From the NCBI RefSeq assembly GCF_001905595.1, contig NZ_LIXI01000013.1:62001-126000 (forward strand): 64,000 nucleotides of DNA, given 5' to 3'. Below, piece by piece: positions 48,365 through 57,990 of the stretch (its first letter is position 1; each line of letters begins with the position of its first letter). The position numbers and the translations under genes were made by a program. The notes under the pieces are model-generated. The model saw only the letters and a list, made by a program, of their open reading frames with translations. It had not been told where the DNA came from and did not search any database. Origin of the DNA: Streptomyces sp. CB00316 (GTDB lineage Bacteria; Actinomycetota; Actinomycetes; Streptomycetales; Streptomycetaceae).

Positions 48365-48380
48365 CTCGGACAAACACGAT
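48365..48380. repeat. Degenerate third copy of the repeat
   Basis: CTCGGACAAACACGAT resembles the left half and spacer of the two dyads (CTCCGACAAAC) with one mismatch, but its right half is lost. It lies about 120 bp before ATG 48500, close to a likely promoter. Confidence 0.4.
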
Positions 48381-48499
48381 CGCGGCGTCCCCGCCCTACC
48401 GTGGACCACAGAGGGGAAGCCTCCGGGCGCCCACGACGCACGCAGCCACCTCCATCACGACCTCCGCACGCTCACGACCTCCGAAGGGCCGGAACCTCC

Positions 48500-49945
48500 A
48501 TGACTTCGCCCCACGCCTTCTGGGTGGCCGGCCGCCAGGCCACCGGTGCCGACAGCTTCGACGTCACCAACCCGTACGACGGACGCCTCGTCGGCACCGT
48601 CAGCGTGCCGACCGACGCCCAGGTCGAGGAGGCCGTCGCCGCCGCCCACGCCGTACGTGACGAGTTCGCCGCGACCCCGGCGCACGTACGGGCCGCGGCC
48701 CTCGACCACGTCGTACGGCGGCTGGGGGAGCGCACCGAGGAGATCGCCCAGCTGATCTCGGCGGAGAACGGCAAGCCGGTCAAGTGGGCGCGCGGCGAGG
48801 TCGGCCGTGCGGTCTCCGTGTTCCGGTTCGCGGCCGAGGAGGCCCGCCGCTTCAACGGCGGCGAGGCACAGCGCCTGGACACCGACCTCGGCGGTACCGG
48901 CCGCCTCGGGCTGACCCGCCGCTTCCCGCGCGGAGCCGTCCTCGGTATCGCGCCCTTCAACTTCCCGTTGAACCTCAGCGCCCACAAGGTCGCCCCGGCC
49001 ATCGCCGTAGGTGCCCCGATCATCCTGAAGCCGGCTCCGGCGACGCCGATCTCCTCGCTCGTCCTCGGGGAGCTGCTGGCCGAGACCGACCTCCCGGCCG
49101 GCTCCTGGTCCGTCCTGACGGTCCCGAACGTCAAGATGCCCGCCCTGGTCCAGGACGAGCGCCTGCCGGTCATCTCGTTCACCGGTTCGGGTCCGGTCGG
49201 CTACGCGATCATGGAGTCGGTGCCCCGCAAGCACTGCACCCTGGAGCTCGGCGGCAACGGCGCGGCGGTCGTCCTGTCCGACTACGCCTCGGACGAGGAC
49301 CTGGACTGGGCGGCCACCCGGATCGCCACGTTCTCCAACTACCAGGGCGGCCAGTCCTGTATCTCGGTGCAGCGCGTCATCGCCGACGCCTCGGTCTACG
49401 ACCGGCTCGTCCCGAAGATCGTCGCCGCCGTCGAGGCCCTGGTCACCGGCGACCCCGCCGACGCGACCACCGACGTAGGCCCCCTGGTCAGCGAGGACGC
49501 GGCCAAGCGCGTCGAGTCCTGGGTCGACGAGGCGGTCCAGGGCGGCGCCGAACTCCTCACCGGTGGCAAGCGCGACGGCGCCACCTACGCCCCGACGGTC
49601 CTGGCGGGCCTCCCGGACGACGTGAAGCTCTCCTGCGAGGAGGTCTTCGGCCCGGTCATGTCCCTCCAGAAGGTGGACGGCGAGGCGGAGGCGTTCGCCG
49701 CCGTCAACTCCTCCAAGTACGGCCTCCAGGCAGGCGTCTTCACCCATGACCTCCAGACCGCCTTCCGCGCCCACCGCGCCCTGGAGGTGGGCGGCGTGAT
49801 CGTCGGCGACGTCCCCTCGTACCGCGCCGACCAGATGCCGTACGGCGGCGCCAAGCAGTCCGGTGTCGGCCGCGAGGGCGTCCGCTACGCGATGGACGAC
49901 TACACCTACGAGCGCGTCCTGGTCCTCACAGGCCTCGCCCTGTAA
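48500..49945 (+). CDS. Aldehyde dehydrogenase, probable succinate-semialdehyde dehydrogenase
   Basis: 481-residue aldehyde dehydrogenase. Catalytic Cys287 is in GGQSCISVQRV and Glu249 in LELGGNGA. This class (QSCISVQR) differs from the two aminobutyraldehyde-type enzymes in the window. Context with gabT and a PucR regulator suggests it oxidises succinate semialdehyde to succinate, but related enzymes act on lactaldehyde or glyceraldehyde 3-phosphate, so the substrate is inferred. ATG 48500 has a weak ribosome site (AAGGG at 48484-48488). It is closed by a 16-bp terminator stem. Confidence 0.85.
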   Translation: MTSPHAFWVAGRQATGADSFDVTNPYDGRLVGTVSVPTDAQVEEAVAAAHAVRDEFAATPAHVRAAALDHVVRRLGERTEEIAQLISAENGKPVKWARGEVGRAVSVFRFAAEEARRFNGGEAQRLDTDLGGTGRLGLTRRFPRGAVLGIAPFNFPLNLSAHKVAPAIAVGAPIILKPAPATPISSLVLGELLAETDLPAGSWSVLTVPNVKMPALVQDERLPVISFTGSGPVGYAIMESVPRKHCTLELGGNGAAVVLSDYASDEDLDWAATRIATFSNYQGGQSCISVQRVIADASVYDRLVPKIVAAVEALVTGDPADATTDVGPLVSEDAAKRVESWVDEAVQGGAELLTGGKRDGATYAPTVLAGLPDDVKLSCEEVFGPVMSLQKVDGEAEAFAAVNSSKYGLQAGVFTHDLQTAFRAHRALEVGGVIVGDVPSYRADQMPYGGAKQSGVGREGVRYAMDDYTYERVLVLTGLAL

Positions 49946-50008
49946 CCGCCCCCGGACGACCCCACCCGCGCCCCCGCCTGGACAGCGAGCGCGGGCGGGG
50001 ACGCGAGA

Positions 50009-50049
50009 CGGACGGCCCGAACCCACTGTGCGGGGGTTCGGGCCGTCCG
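50009..50049 (+). terminator. Terminator after the aldehyde dehydrogenase
   Basis: A perfect 16-bp stem: CGGACGGCCCGAACCC at 50009-50024 with its complement at 50034-50049, 9-nt loop. Confidence 0.85.
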
Positions 50050-50098
50050 CCGCGCGTACGCGAGGACTGGTGCGGGTGCCGAAGTGCGGGTAAACGGG

Positions 50099-50116
50099 TT
50101 ACATACGGACCAGTAA
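50099..50116. promoter_or_regulatory. Imperfect dyad in the acyl-CoA dehydrogenase promoter
   Basis: TTAC and GTAA flank ATACGGACCA. The stretch is notably less GC-rich than its surroundings and lies 72-89 bp before the start codon, a likely regulator site (TetR/FadR-type operators have similar form). Low certainty. Confidence 0.3.
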
Positions 50117-50187
50117 GCAGCCCCTACGCAGTCCGCGCGGCCGGGGGGCCGTCCGTCCTGGTGACGCGCGGCGAGGTGAGGCCCGAC

Positions 50188-52143
50188 ATGTCCGCACCAC
50201 ACAACACCCCCCAGGTCCCCCAAGCACCCAAGGTCACCGAGCGTGAGGCACGCAAGGTCGCCGAAGCCGCCCGGGAGCAGGACTGGCGTAAGCCCAGCTT
50301 CGCCAAGGAGCTGTTCCTCGGGCGCTTCCGGCTCGACCTGATCCATCCGCACCCCCTGCCGCCGCCCGACGACATCCGGCGCGGCGAGGAGTTCCTGGCG
50401 CGGCTGCGCGCCTTCTGCGAGACGCACATCGACAGTGCCCGGATCGAGCGCGAGGCGAAGATCCCCGACGAGGTGGTCAACGGGCTCAAGGAACTCGGCG
50501 CCCTCGGCATGAAGATCGAGACCAAGTACGGCGGTCTCGGGCTCACCCAGGTGTACTACAACAAGGCGCTCGCCCTCGTCGGCTCCGCGAGTCCGGCGAT
50601 CGGTGCGCTGCTCTCGGCGCATCAGTCGATCGGCGTACCGCAGCCGCTGAAGATTTTCGGCACCCAGGAGCAGAAGGACGTCTTCCTGCCCCGGCTCGCC
50701 ACCACCGACATCTCCGCGTTCCTCCTGACCGAGCCCGACGTCGGCTCCGACCCGGCCCGCCTCGCCACCACCGCCGTGCCCGACGGGAACGACTATCTGC
50801 TGGACGGGGTGAAGCTCTGGACCACCAACGGGGTCGTCGCCGATCTGCTCGTGGTCATGGCTCGCGTGCCTGCCTCCGAGGGGCACCCGGGCGGCATCAC
50901 CGCCTTCGTCGTCGAGGCGGACGCCCCCGGTGTCACCGTGGAGCACCGCAACGCCTTCATGGGGCTGCGCGGCATCGAGAACGGCGTCACCCGCTTCCAT
51001 CAGGTGCGGGTGCCTGCCGCGAACCGCGTCGGGCCCGAGGGGGCCGGGCTGAAGATCGCCCTGACCACCCTCAACACCGGGCGCCTCTCGCTGCCCGCGA
51101 TGTGCGTCGGAGCCGGGAAGTGGTGCCTGAAGATCGCCCGCGAGTGGTCCGCCGTACGGGAGCAGTGGGGGCGGCCCGTCGCGAAGCACGAGGCGGTCGG
51201 CGCGAAGATCTCCTTCATCGCGGCCACCACCTTCGCCCTGGAGGCGATCGTCGACCTCTCCTCGCAGATGGCCGACGAGGACCGCAACGACATCCGTATC
51301 GAGGCCGCCCTCGCCAAGCTGTACGGCTCCGAGATGGGCTGGCTGATCGCCGACGAGCTGGTCCAGATCCGCGGCGGGCGCGGCTTCGAGACCGCCGAGT
51401 CGCTGGCCGCCCGCGGGGAGCGCGCCGTCCCGGCCGAGCAGATGCTCCGCGACATGCGGATCAACCGGATCTTCGAGGGCTCCACCGAGATCATGCATCT
51501 GCTGATCGCCCGCGAGGCCGTCGACGCCCACCTCAAGGTCGCCGGCGACATCATCGACCCGGAGAAGCCGCTCGCCGACAAGGCCAAGGCGGGTGCCAAC
51601 GCCGCCGGGTTCTATGCCCGCTGGCTGCCTCAGCTCGTCACCGGGGCCGGGCAACTCCCTCGTACGTACGGTGAGTTCAACCCCGCCGGGCACCGCGACC
51701 TCTCCGGGCACCTCCGGTACGTCGAGCGCTCCTCACGCAAGCTCGCCCGGTCGACCTTCTACGCCATGTCCCGCTGGCAAGGCCGGATGGAGACGAAACA
51801 GGGCTTCCTCGGCCGGATCGTCGACATCGGCGCCGAACTCTTCGCGATGAGCGCCGCCTGCGTCCGCGCCGAGCATCTGCGGGGCTCCGGGGAGCACGGC
51901 CGTGAGGCGTACCAGCTTGCCGACGCCTTCTGCCACCAGTCCCGGGTCAGGGTGGAGGAGCTGTTCACGCGGCTCTGGTCCAACACCGACGACCTGGACC
52001 GGCGCGTGGTGGACGGCGTCCTGTCCGGTACGTACACGTGGCTGGAGGAGGGCGTCGTCGACCCCAGCGGCGAAGGCCCCTGGATCGCGGACGCCACCCC
52101 CGGACCCTCCGCCGAGGAGAACCGGCACCGGCCCGTCCGCTGA
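50188..52143 (+). CDS. Acyl-CoA dehydrogenase (long-chain type)
   Basis: 651-residue FAD-dependent acyl-CoA dehydrogenase of the long, VLCAD-like form with an extra C-terminal domain (about 450-650). FAD and substrate motifs include LLTEPDVGSDPARL, KLWTTNGVVADLLVVMAR, QIRGGRGFETAESLAARG and the IFEGSTEIMHLLIAREA helix, which in the family carries the catalytic Glu region. It catalyses the first step of fatty-acid beta-oxidation. ATG 50188 has GAGG six bases upstream. TTACATACGGACC-AGTAA at about 50099-50116 is an AT-richer imperfect dyad in the promoter. Confidence 0.9.
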   Translation: MSAPHNTPQVPQAPKVTEREARKVAEAAREQDWRKPSFAKELFLGRFRLDLIHPHPLPPPDDIRRGEEFLARLRAFCETHIDSARIEREAKIPDEVVNGLKELGALGMKIETKYGGLGLTQVYYNKALALVGSASPAIGALLSAHQSIGVPQPLKIFGTQEQKDVFLPRLATTDISAFLLTEPDVGSDPARLATTAVPDGNDYLLDGVKLWTTNGVVADLLVVMARVPASEGHPGGITAFVVEADAPGVTVEHRNAFMGLRGIENGVTRFHQVRVPAANRVGPEGAGLKIALTTLNTGRLSLPAMCVGAGKWCLKIAREWSAVREQWGRPVAKHEAVGAKISFIAATTFALEAIVDLSSQMADEDRNDIRIEAALAKLYGSEMGWLIADELVQIRGGRGFETAESLAARGERAVPAEQMLRDMRINRIFEGSTEIMHLLIAREAVDAHLKVAGDIIDPEKPLADKAKAGANAAGFYARWLPQLVTGAGQLPRTYGEFNPAGHRDLSGHLRYVERSSRKLARSTFYAMSRWQGRMETKQGFLGRIVDIGAELFAMSAACVRAEHLRGSGEHGREAYQLADAFCHQSRVRVEELFTRLWSNTDDLDRRVVDGVLSGTYTWLEEGVVDPSGEGPWIADATPGPSAEENRHRPVR

Positions 52144-52161
52144 GCCGTGACCCATCGCTGC

Positions 52162-52220
52162 GAGGGGGCGCGTCCGTACGCCGGACACTGTTGGTGTCCG
52201 TACGTAGGGCGCGCCCCCTC
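52162..52220 (+). terminator. Long terminator hairpin between the acyl-CoA dehydrogenase and dxr genes
   Basis: An extended hairpin: outer stem GAGGGGGCGCG at 52162-52172 with CGCGCCCCCTC at 52210-52220, inner stem CGGACAC at 52182-52188 with GTGTCCG at 52194-52200 and a TGTTG loop, plus a CGTACG pair in between. It starts 19 bp after the acyl-CoA dehydrogenase stop. Confidence 0.85.
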
Positions 52221-52288
52221 CGTACCGAATCCCCGCCCCACCGGGACGCGCTGTCCACACGCGCAGCCGGAGCGGCAACAATGGGGGC

Positions 52289-53542
52289 ATGAGCGACAGC
52301 CCCGCCCCACTCGCCGATCCGCATCTCCTCTTCGACACCGCGGACGGCCGCCGGGATCTGGTGATCCTCGGCTCCACCGGGTCCATCGGCACCCAGGCCA
52401 TCGACCTGGTCCTGCGCAACCCCGACCGCTTCCGGGTCACCGCGCTCTCGGCCGCCGGCGGCCGGACCACCCTCCTCGCCGAGCAGGCCCACCGGCTGCG
52501 GGTGAGCACGGTCGCCGTCGCCGACCCGACCGCGGTCCCCGCCCTGCGCGAGGCGCTGCGCGAGCGGTACGGGGCCCGGGAGCCGCTCCCCGAGATCCTC
52601 GCCGGACCCGACGCGGCGGCCACGCTGGCCGCGAGCGACTGCCACACCGTGCTCAACGGGATCACCGGCTCCATCGGGCTCGCCCCGACGCTGGCCGCGC
52701 TGAAGGCGGGCCGCACGCTCGCCCTCGCCAACAAGGAGTCGCTGATCGTCGGCGGCCCGCTGGTGAAGGCGCTCGCCGCCCCCGGCCAGATCATCCCGGT
52801 CGACTCCGAGCACGCCGCGCTCTTCCAGGCACTGGCCGCGGGCACCCGCGCCGATGTCCGCAAGCTCGTCGTCACCGCCTCCGGCGGGCCGTTCCGGGGC
52901 CGTACGCGCGACGAGCTGGCCGATGTCACCCGCGAGCAGGCCCTGACCCACCCCACCTGGGCGATGGGCCCGGTCATCACGATCAACTCCGCGACGCTGG
53001 TCAACAAGGGCCTTGAGGTCATCGAGGCGCACCTCCTCTACGACATCCCCTTCGACCGTATCGAGGTCGTGGTCCACCCGCAGTCCTACGTGCACTCCAT
53101 GGTCGAGTTCACCGACGGCTCCACGCTCGCCCAGGCCACCCCGCCCGACATGGGCGGACCCATCGCCATCGGCCTCGGCTGGCCCGAGCGGGTCCCGGAC
53201 GCCGCCCCCGCCTTCGACTGGTCGAAAGCGTCCACGTGGGAGTTCTTCCCGCTGGACACCGAGGCCTTCCCGTCGGTCGCCCTCGCCCGCCATGTCGGTA
53301 CGCTCGGCTCCACGGCACCCGCCGTCTTCAACGCGGCCAACGAGGAGTGCGTCGACGCCTTCCTCGCCGGACAGCTGCCCTTCAACGGAATCATGGATAC
53401 GGTCAGCGCTGTGGTGTCCGAACACGGCACCCCCGCCCCGGGAACCCCGCTCAGCGTCGCGGATGTCCTCGAAGCGGAAACCTGGGCCCGCGCACGGGCC
53501 CGGGAACTCTCGGCGAAAGCGACAGCGGAGGCGCGCGCATGA
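52289..53542 (+). CDS. dxr: 1-deoxy-D-xylulose 5-phosphate reductoisomerase
   Basis: 417-residue enzyme of the MEP isoprenoid pathway that converts DXP to 2-C-methyl-D-erythritol 4-phosphate with NADPH. It has the NADPH motif LVILGSTGSIGTQAIDLV, LANKESLIVGG, VDSEHAALFQAL, TASGGPFRG and HPTWAMGPVITINSATLVNKG. ATG 52289 starts MSDSPAPLADPH. There is no strong ribosome site; AACAAT just upstream might be a -10 box with a short leader. The stop overlaps the next gene by four bases (ATGA). Confidence 0.95.
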   Translation: MSDSPAPLADPHLLFDTADGRRDLVILGSTGSIGTQAIDLVLRNPDRFRVTALSAAGGRTTLLAEQAHRLRVSTVAVADPTAVPALREALRERYGAREPLPEILAGPDAAATLAASDCHTVLNGITGSIGLAPTLAALKAGRTLALANKESLIVGGPLVKALAAPGQIIPVDSEHAALFQALAAGTRADVRKLVVTASGGPFRGRTRDELADVTREQALTHPTWAMGPVITINSATLVNKGLEVIEAHLLYDIPFDRIEVVVHPQSYVHSMVEFTDGSTLAQATPPDMGGPIAIGLGWPERVPDAAPAFDWSKASTWEFFPLDTEAFPSVALARHVGTLGSTAPAVFNAANEECVDAFLAGQLPFNGIMDTVSAVVSEHGTPAPGTPLSVADVLEAETWARARARELSAKATAEARA

Positions 53543-54849
53543 GTCTGACCTCGATCCTGCTGACGGTCCTGGGGATCGCCGTCTTCGTCGTGGGCCTGCT
53601 GTTCTCCATCGCCTGGCACGAGCTGGGCCACCTCTCCACGGCCAAGATGTTCGGCATCCGGGTCCCGCAGTACATGGTCGGATTCGGCCCGACGCTCTGG
53701 TCGAAGCAGAAGGGCGACACCGAGTACGGCATCAAGGCCATCCCGGCCGGCGGCTACATCCGCATGATCGGGATGTTCCCGCCCGGCGCCGACGGCCGCC
53801 TCGAAGCCCGCTCCACCTCACCGTGGCGCGGCATGATCGAGGACGCCCGCTCCGCCGCGTACGAGGAGCTCGAACCCGGCGACGAGAAGCGGCTCTTCTA
53901 CACGCGCAAGCCGTGGAAGCGCGTCATCGTGATGTTCGCCGGCCCGTTCATGAACCTGGTCCTCGCCGTCGCGATCTTCATGGGCGTCGCGATGACCTTC
54001 GGCTTCCAGACGCAGACCACCGAGGTCGCGGGCGTCCAGCAGTGCGTCATCTCGCAGAGCGAGAAGCGCGACACCTGCGAGGGCACCGACCCCGTCTCCC
54101 CGGCCAAGGCCGCGGGCCTGCAGGAGGGTGACAAGATCGTCGCCTTCGACGGGCAGAAGGTCGACGACTGGGCGACGCTCTCGGACCGCATCCGCAACAC
54201 CATGGGCCCCGCCACCATCACCGTCGAGCGCGCCGGCCAGGAGGTCACCCTCAACGCCGTCCTGCGCGAGAACGCCGTCGCGAAGAAGGACGGCAACGGC
54301 GAGGTCATTCCGGACCAGTTCATCAAGGCCGGCTACCTCGGCTTCGCCGCCCGGACCGAGATCGTGCCGCTCTCCTTCGGCGACTCCGTCGTGCGCATGG
54401 GCGACATGATCGAGAACGGCGTCGACGCGATCATCGCGCTGCCCTCCAAGATCCCGGCCCTGTGGGACGCCGCCTTCAGCGACGGCGAACGCGCCGACGA
54501 CTCGCCGGTGGGTGTCGTGGGCGCGGCCCGCATCGGCGGCGAGGTGATGAACCTCGACATCCCGGCCCAGAACCAGGTCGCGATGATGCTGTTCCTGCTC
54601 GCGGGCTTCAACCTGTCGTTGTTCCTGTTCAACATGCTGCCGTTGCTCCCACTGGACGGGGGGCACATCGCGGGTGCGCTCTGGGAGTCGCTGCGGCGCA
54701 ATCTGGCCAAGGTCTTCCGGCGCCCCGACCCTGGCCCGTTCGACGTGGCGAAGCTGATGCCGGTCGCCTACGTGGTCGCCGGACTCTTCATCTGCTTCAC
54801 GCTGCTGGTGCTGGTGGCCGACATCGTGAACCCGGTCAAGATCAGCTGA
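53539..54849 (+). CDS. Site-2 metalloprotease (RseP/M50 family)
   Basis: 436-residue membrane zinc protease for intramembrane proteolysis. The HELGH zinc motif is at 27-31 in the first membrane segment; a PDZ domain is at about 195-270 (KAAGLQEGDKIVAFDGQKVDDW); the second catalytic motif LPLDGGH is near 371-377 (Asp373). The gene is coupled to dxr by an ATGA overlap, and ispG follows 199 bp later, a conserved dxr-rseP-ispG arrangement in actinobacteria. Likely substrates are anti-sigma factors or other membrane regulators; none is in the window. Confidence 0.93.
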   Translation: MSLTSILLTVLGIAVFVVGLLFSIAWHELGHLSTAKMFGIRVPQYMVGFGPTLWSKQKGDTEYGIKAIPAGGYIRMIGMFPPGADGRLEARSTSPWRGMIEDARSAAYEELEPGDEKRLFYTRKPWKRVIVMFAGPFMNLVLAVAIFMGVAMTFGFQTQTTEVAGVQQCVISQSEKRDTCEGTDPVSPAKAAGLQEGDKIVAFDGQKVDDWATLSDRIRNTMGPATITVERAGQEVTLNAVLRENAVAKKDGNGEVIPDQFIKAGYLGFAARTEIVPLSFGDSVVRMGDMIENGVDAIIALPSKIPALWDAAFSDGERADDSPVGVVGAARIGGEVMNLDIPAQNQVAMMLFLLAGFNLSLFLFNMLPLLPLDGGHIAGALWESLRRNLAKVFRRPDPGPFDVAKLMPVAYVVAGLFICFTLLVLVADIVNPVKIS

Positions 54850-54896
54850 TGATCCGATGGGGGACCGCCTCAGTAGTCGCCCCATCCGCCCCAGAA

Positions 54897-54934
54897 GTGA
54901 CCGCCGGGCACACGCGTCGTGTCCGGTCGGTCAC
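54897..54934 (+). terminator. Hairpin with bulges between the protease gene and ispG
   Basis: GTGACCG at 54897-54903 pairs with CGGTCAC at 54928-54934, CCGG with CCGG and CACG with CGTG inside it, with a CGT loop and small bulges. It ends the dxr-protease transcript. Confidence 0.6.
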
Positions 54935-55048
54935 CATCTGGTTGACTTGTCCGTACGGTGCGTGCGCCCCGGCTCCGGTGCCGTAATCTCGAAGCCTGGA
55001 GCCCGCCGACATCGGGACCTTGATCCACACCTTGGGGATGCACAGCGC

Positions 55049-56203
<1,155 letters not shown>

Positions 56204-56223
56204 CCTGCGCTCTTCCCCGTCAT

Positions 56224-56260
56224 CGCCGCCCCGCCGAGCCCCGCGCCCGGCGGGGCGGCG
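56224..56260 (+). terminator. Terminator after ispG
   Basis: CGCCGCCCCGCCG at 56224-56236 pairs perfectly with CGGCGGGGCGGCG at 56248-56260 (13 bp, 11-nt loop), 20 bp after the stop. Confidence 0.8.
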
Positions 56261-56365
56261 GCGTATCCAAGCCTGTCCAGGAGCCCGCTTACCGGCCCGG
56301 GCGGCGTTCTCCAGGCTTGTTGGGTACAGTGCGGAAATCAGCAGACCGCATGGTGAGGCCCCCTC

Positions 56366-57211
56366 GTGTTGACGCAGACCACCACCCGGGTCCTCGAACC
56401 CAGCGACCTCGGCGCAGCGCTCGCCATCCTGGAGAGCGAGCCCGTGGTCAACGCATTCGTCACGTCCCGCGTGCAGGTCGCGGGGCTCGACCCCTGGCGC
56501 CTCGGCGGCGAGATGTGGGGCTGGTACGCCGACGGACGGCTCCGTTCCCTCTGTTACGCCGGTGCCAACCTGGTCCCCATCTGCGCAGGGCCCGAAGCCG
56601 TACGCGCCTTCGCCGACCGGGCCCGCCGGGCCGGCCGCCGCTGCTCCTCGATCGTCGGCCCCGCCGAACCCACCGCCCTGCTCTGGCGGCTCCTGGAGCC
56701 GGGCTGGGGCCCGGCCCGCGAGGTCCGCGCCAACCAGCCCCTCATGGTCACCGAGAGCCCCGCCGCCGATGTCACCCCTGACCCGCTCGTCCGCCGCATC
56801 CGCAAGGACGAGACCGAGATCCTGATGCCGGCCTGCGTGGCGATGTTCACGGAGGAGGTCGGCATCTCCCCGCTCGCCGGGGACGGCGGACTCCTCTACC
56901 AGGCCCGGGTCGCCGAACTCATCGGCGCCGGACGCTCCTTCGCCCGGATCGACGACGGCAAGGTCGTCTTCAAGGCGGAGATCGGCGCCGCCACCACCCG
57001 GGCCTGCCAGATCCAGGGCGTCTGGGTCGCCCCCGAACACCGCGGCAAGGGCCTCTCCGAGACCGGCATGGCCGCCGTCCTGCGCTACGCCCTGGCCGAC
57101 GTCGCCCCCATCGTCAGCCTGTACGTGAACGACTACAACGCTCCCGCCCGCAAGGCCTACCGGCGTGTGGGCTTCCGCGAGACGGGCACCTTCATGAGCG
57201 TCCTGTTCTGA
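56366..57211 (+). CDS. GNAT acetyltransferase with N-terminal DUF4081-like domain
   Basis: 281-residue protein. The first 130 residues resemble the DUF4081 half of a two-part acetyltransferase, and the second half is a GNAT domain with CQIQGVWVAPEHRGKGLSET (acetyl-CoA loop), then VSLYVNDYNAPARKAYRRVGF. GTG 56366 has GTGAGG nearby; TACAGT at 56325-56330 is a -10 candidate. It lies after ispG and before a second GNAT gene. The substrate is unknown. Confidence 0.85.
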   Translation: MLTQTTTRVLEPSDLGAALAILESEPVVNAFVTSRVQVAGLDPWRLGGEMWGWYADGRLRSLCYAGANLVPICAGPEAVRAFADRARRAGRRCSSIVGPAEPTALLWRLLEPGWGPAREVRANQPLMVTESPAADVTPDPLVRRIRKDETEILMPACVAMFTEEVGISPLAGDGGLLYQARVAELIGAGRSFARIDDGKVVFKAEIGAATTRACQIQGVWVAPEHRGKGLSETGMAAVLRYALADVAPIVSLYVNDYNAPARKAYRRVGFRETGTFMSVLF

Positions 57212-57221
57212 ACGGCCCGTA

Positions 57222-57237
57222 CGGGGGGCGCCCCCCG
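57222..57237. terminator. Palindromic G/C hairpin between the two GNAT genes
   Basis: CGGGGGG-CG-CCCCCCG is a 16-bp near loop-free palindrome 10 bp after the first GNAT stop. It is followed by a second GNAT start at 57285. Confidence 0.5.
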
Positions 57238-57284
57238 GCCTCCACCCGTACCGGCCCGCCCACCCCGGCCAGTAGGGTTCGCGC

Positions 57285-57851
57285 ATGGCACCAGCAGTCA
57301 CCGGGAACGGCCCCGCGAACCCCGGCATCGAGGTCGGCCCCATCGACCTGGCCTCACGCGTCGACGAAGCCCTCCACGTACAGGCGGCGGCCTTCGGACT
57401 CAGCCAGGACGAGATCGACGTACGCCGCCACATCGTCCTGCGGCACCTGGACCACCCCGAGGCCCGTGCGCTCGGCGCACTCACCCCGGACGGGCGGCTC
57501 GTCGGCTTCGTCTACGGGCTGCCCAACGACCGCGCCCACTGGTGGTCCACCGTCGTGGAGCCCTACCTCCGGGCGGCCGGCTCCGACGGCTGGCTCGACG
57601 ACTCCTTCGTCATCACCGAGCTCCACGTCCACCCCGACCACCAGCAGCACGGCCTCGGGCGCACCCTGATCACCACCATCACCGACGCCGTCCCGCACCC
57701 CCGGTCGATCCTCTCCGCGATCGACCGGGACAGCCCCGCCCGCGCCCTCTACCGCGCGCTCGGCTACCGCGACCTGGCCCGCCAGGTGGTCTTCCCCAGC
57801 GCCCCGCTCCCGTACGCCGTGATGGGCGCGCCCCTGCCGCTCCGGCGGTAG
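57285..57851 (+). CDS. GNAT N-acetyltransferase
   Basis: 188-residue single-domain GNAT protein. The acetyl-CoA motif is ITELHVHPDHQQHGLGRTL, followed by RSILSAIDRDSPARALYRALGY. The first 60 residues hold a typical N-terminal strand-helix part. The substrate is unknown. It lies between another GNAT gene and proS. Its stop is followed directly by a 25-bp perfect terminator stem. Confidence 0.85.
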   Translation: MAPAVTGNGPANPGIEVGPIDLASRVDEALHVQAAAFGLSQDEIDVRRHIVLRHLDHPEARALGALTPDGRLVGFVYGLPNDRAHWWSTVVEPYLRAAGSDGWLDDSFVITELHVHPDHQQHGLGRTLITTITDAVPHPRSILSAIDRDSPARALYRALGYRDLARQVVFPSAPLPYAVMGAPLPLRR

Positions 57852-57911
57852 GGCCTCTCGTCCGGATCAGGCCGGGCTCGCGGGGTCCGGCCTGATCCGG
57901 ACGAGAGGCCC
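57851..57911 (+). terminator. 25-bp perfect terminator stem
   Basis: The longest perfect inverted repeat of the window: 25 bp at 57851-57875 pair with 57887-57911 around an 11-nt loop, without mismatch. It begins at the last base of the GNAT stop codon and ends 79 bp before proS. Confidence 0.88.
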
Positions 57912-57990
57912 CCTGGGCCGAATCGATTTCCGCCTGCCCGCACCGCCCGGCTAACCTCGGGCCCACCACCCTTGCGAGCAGGAGTTCATC

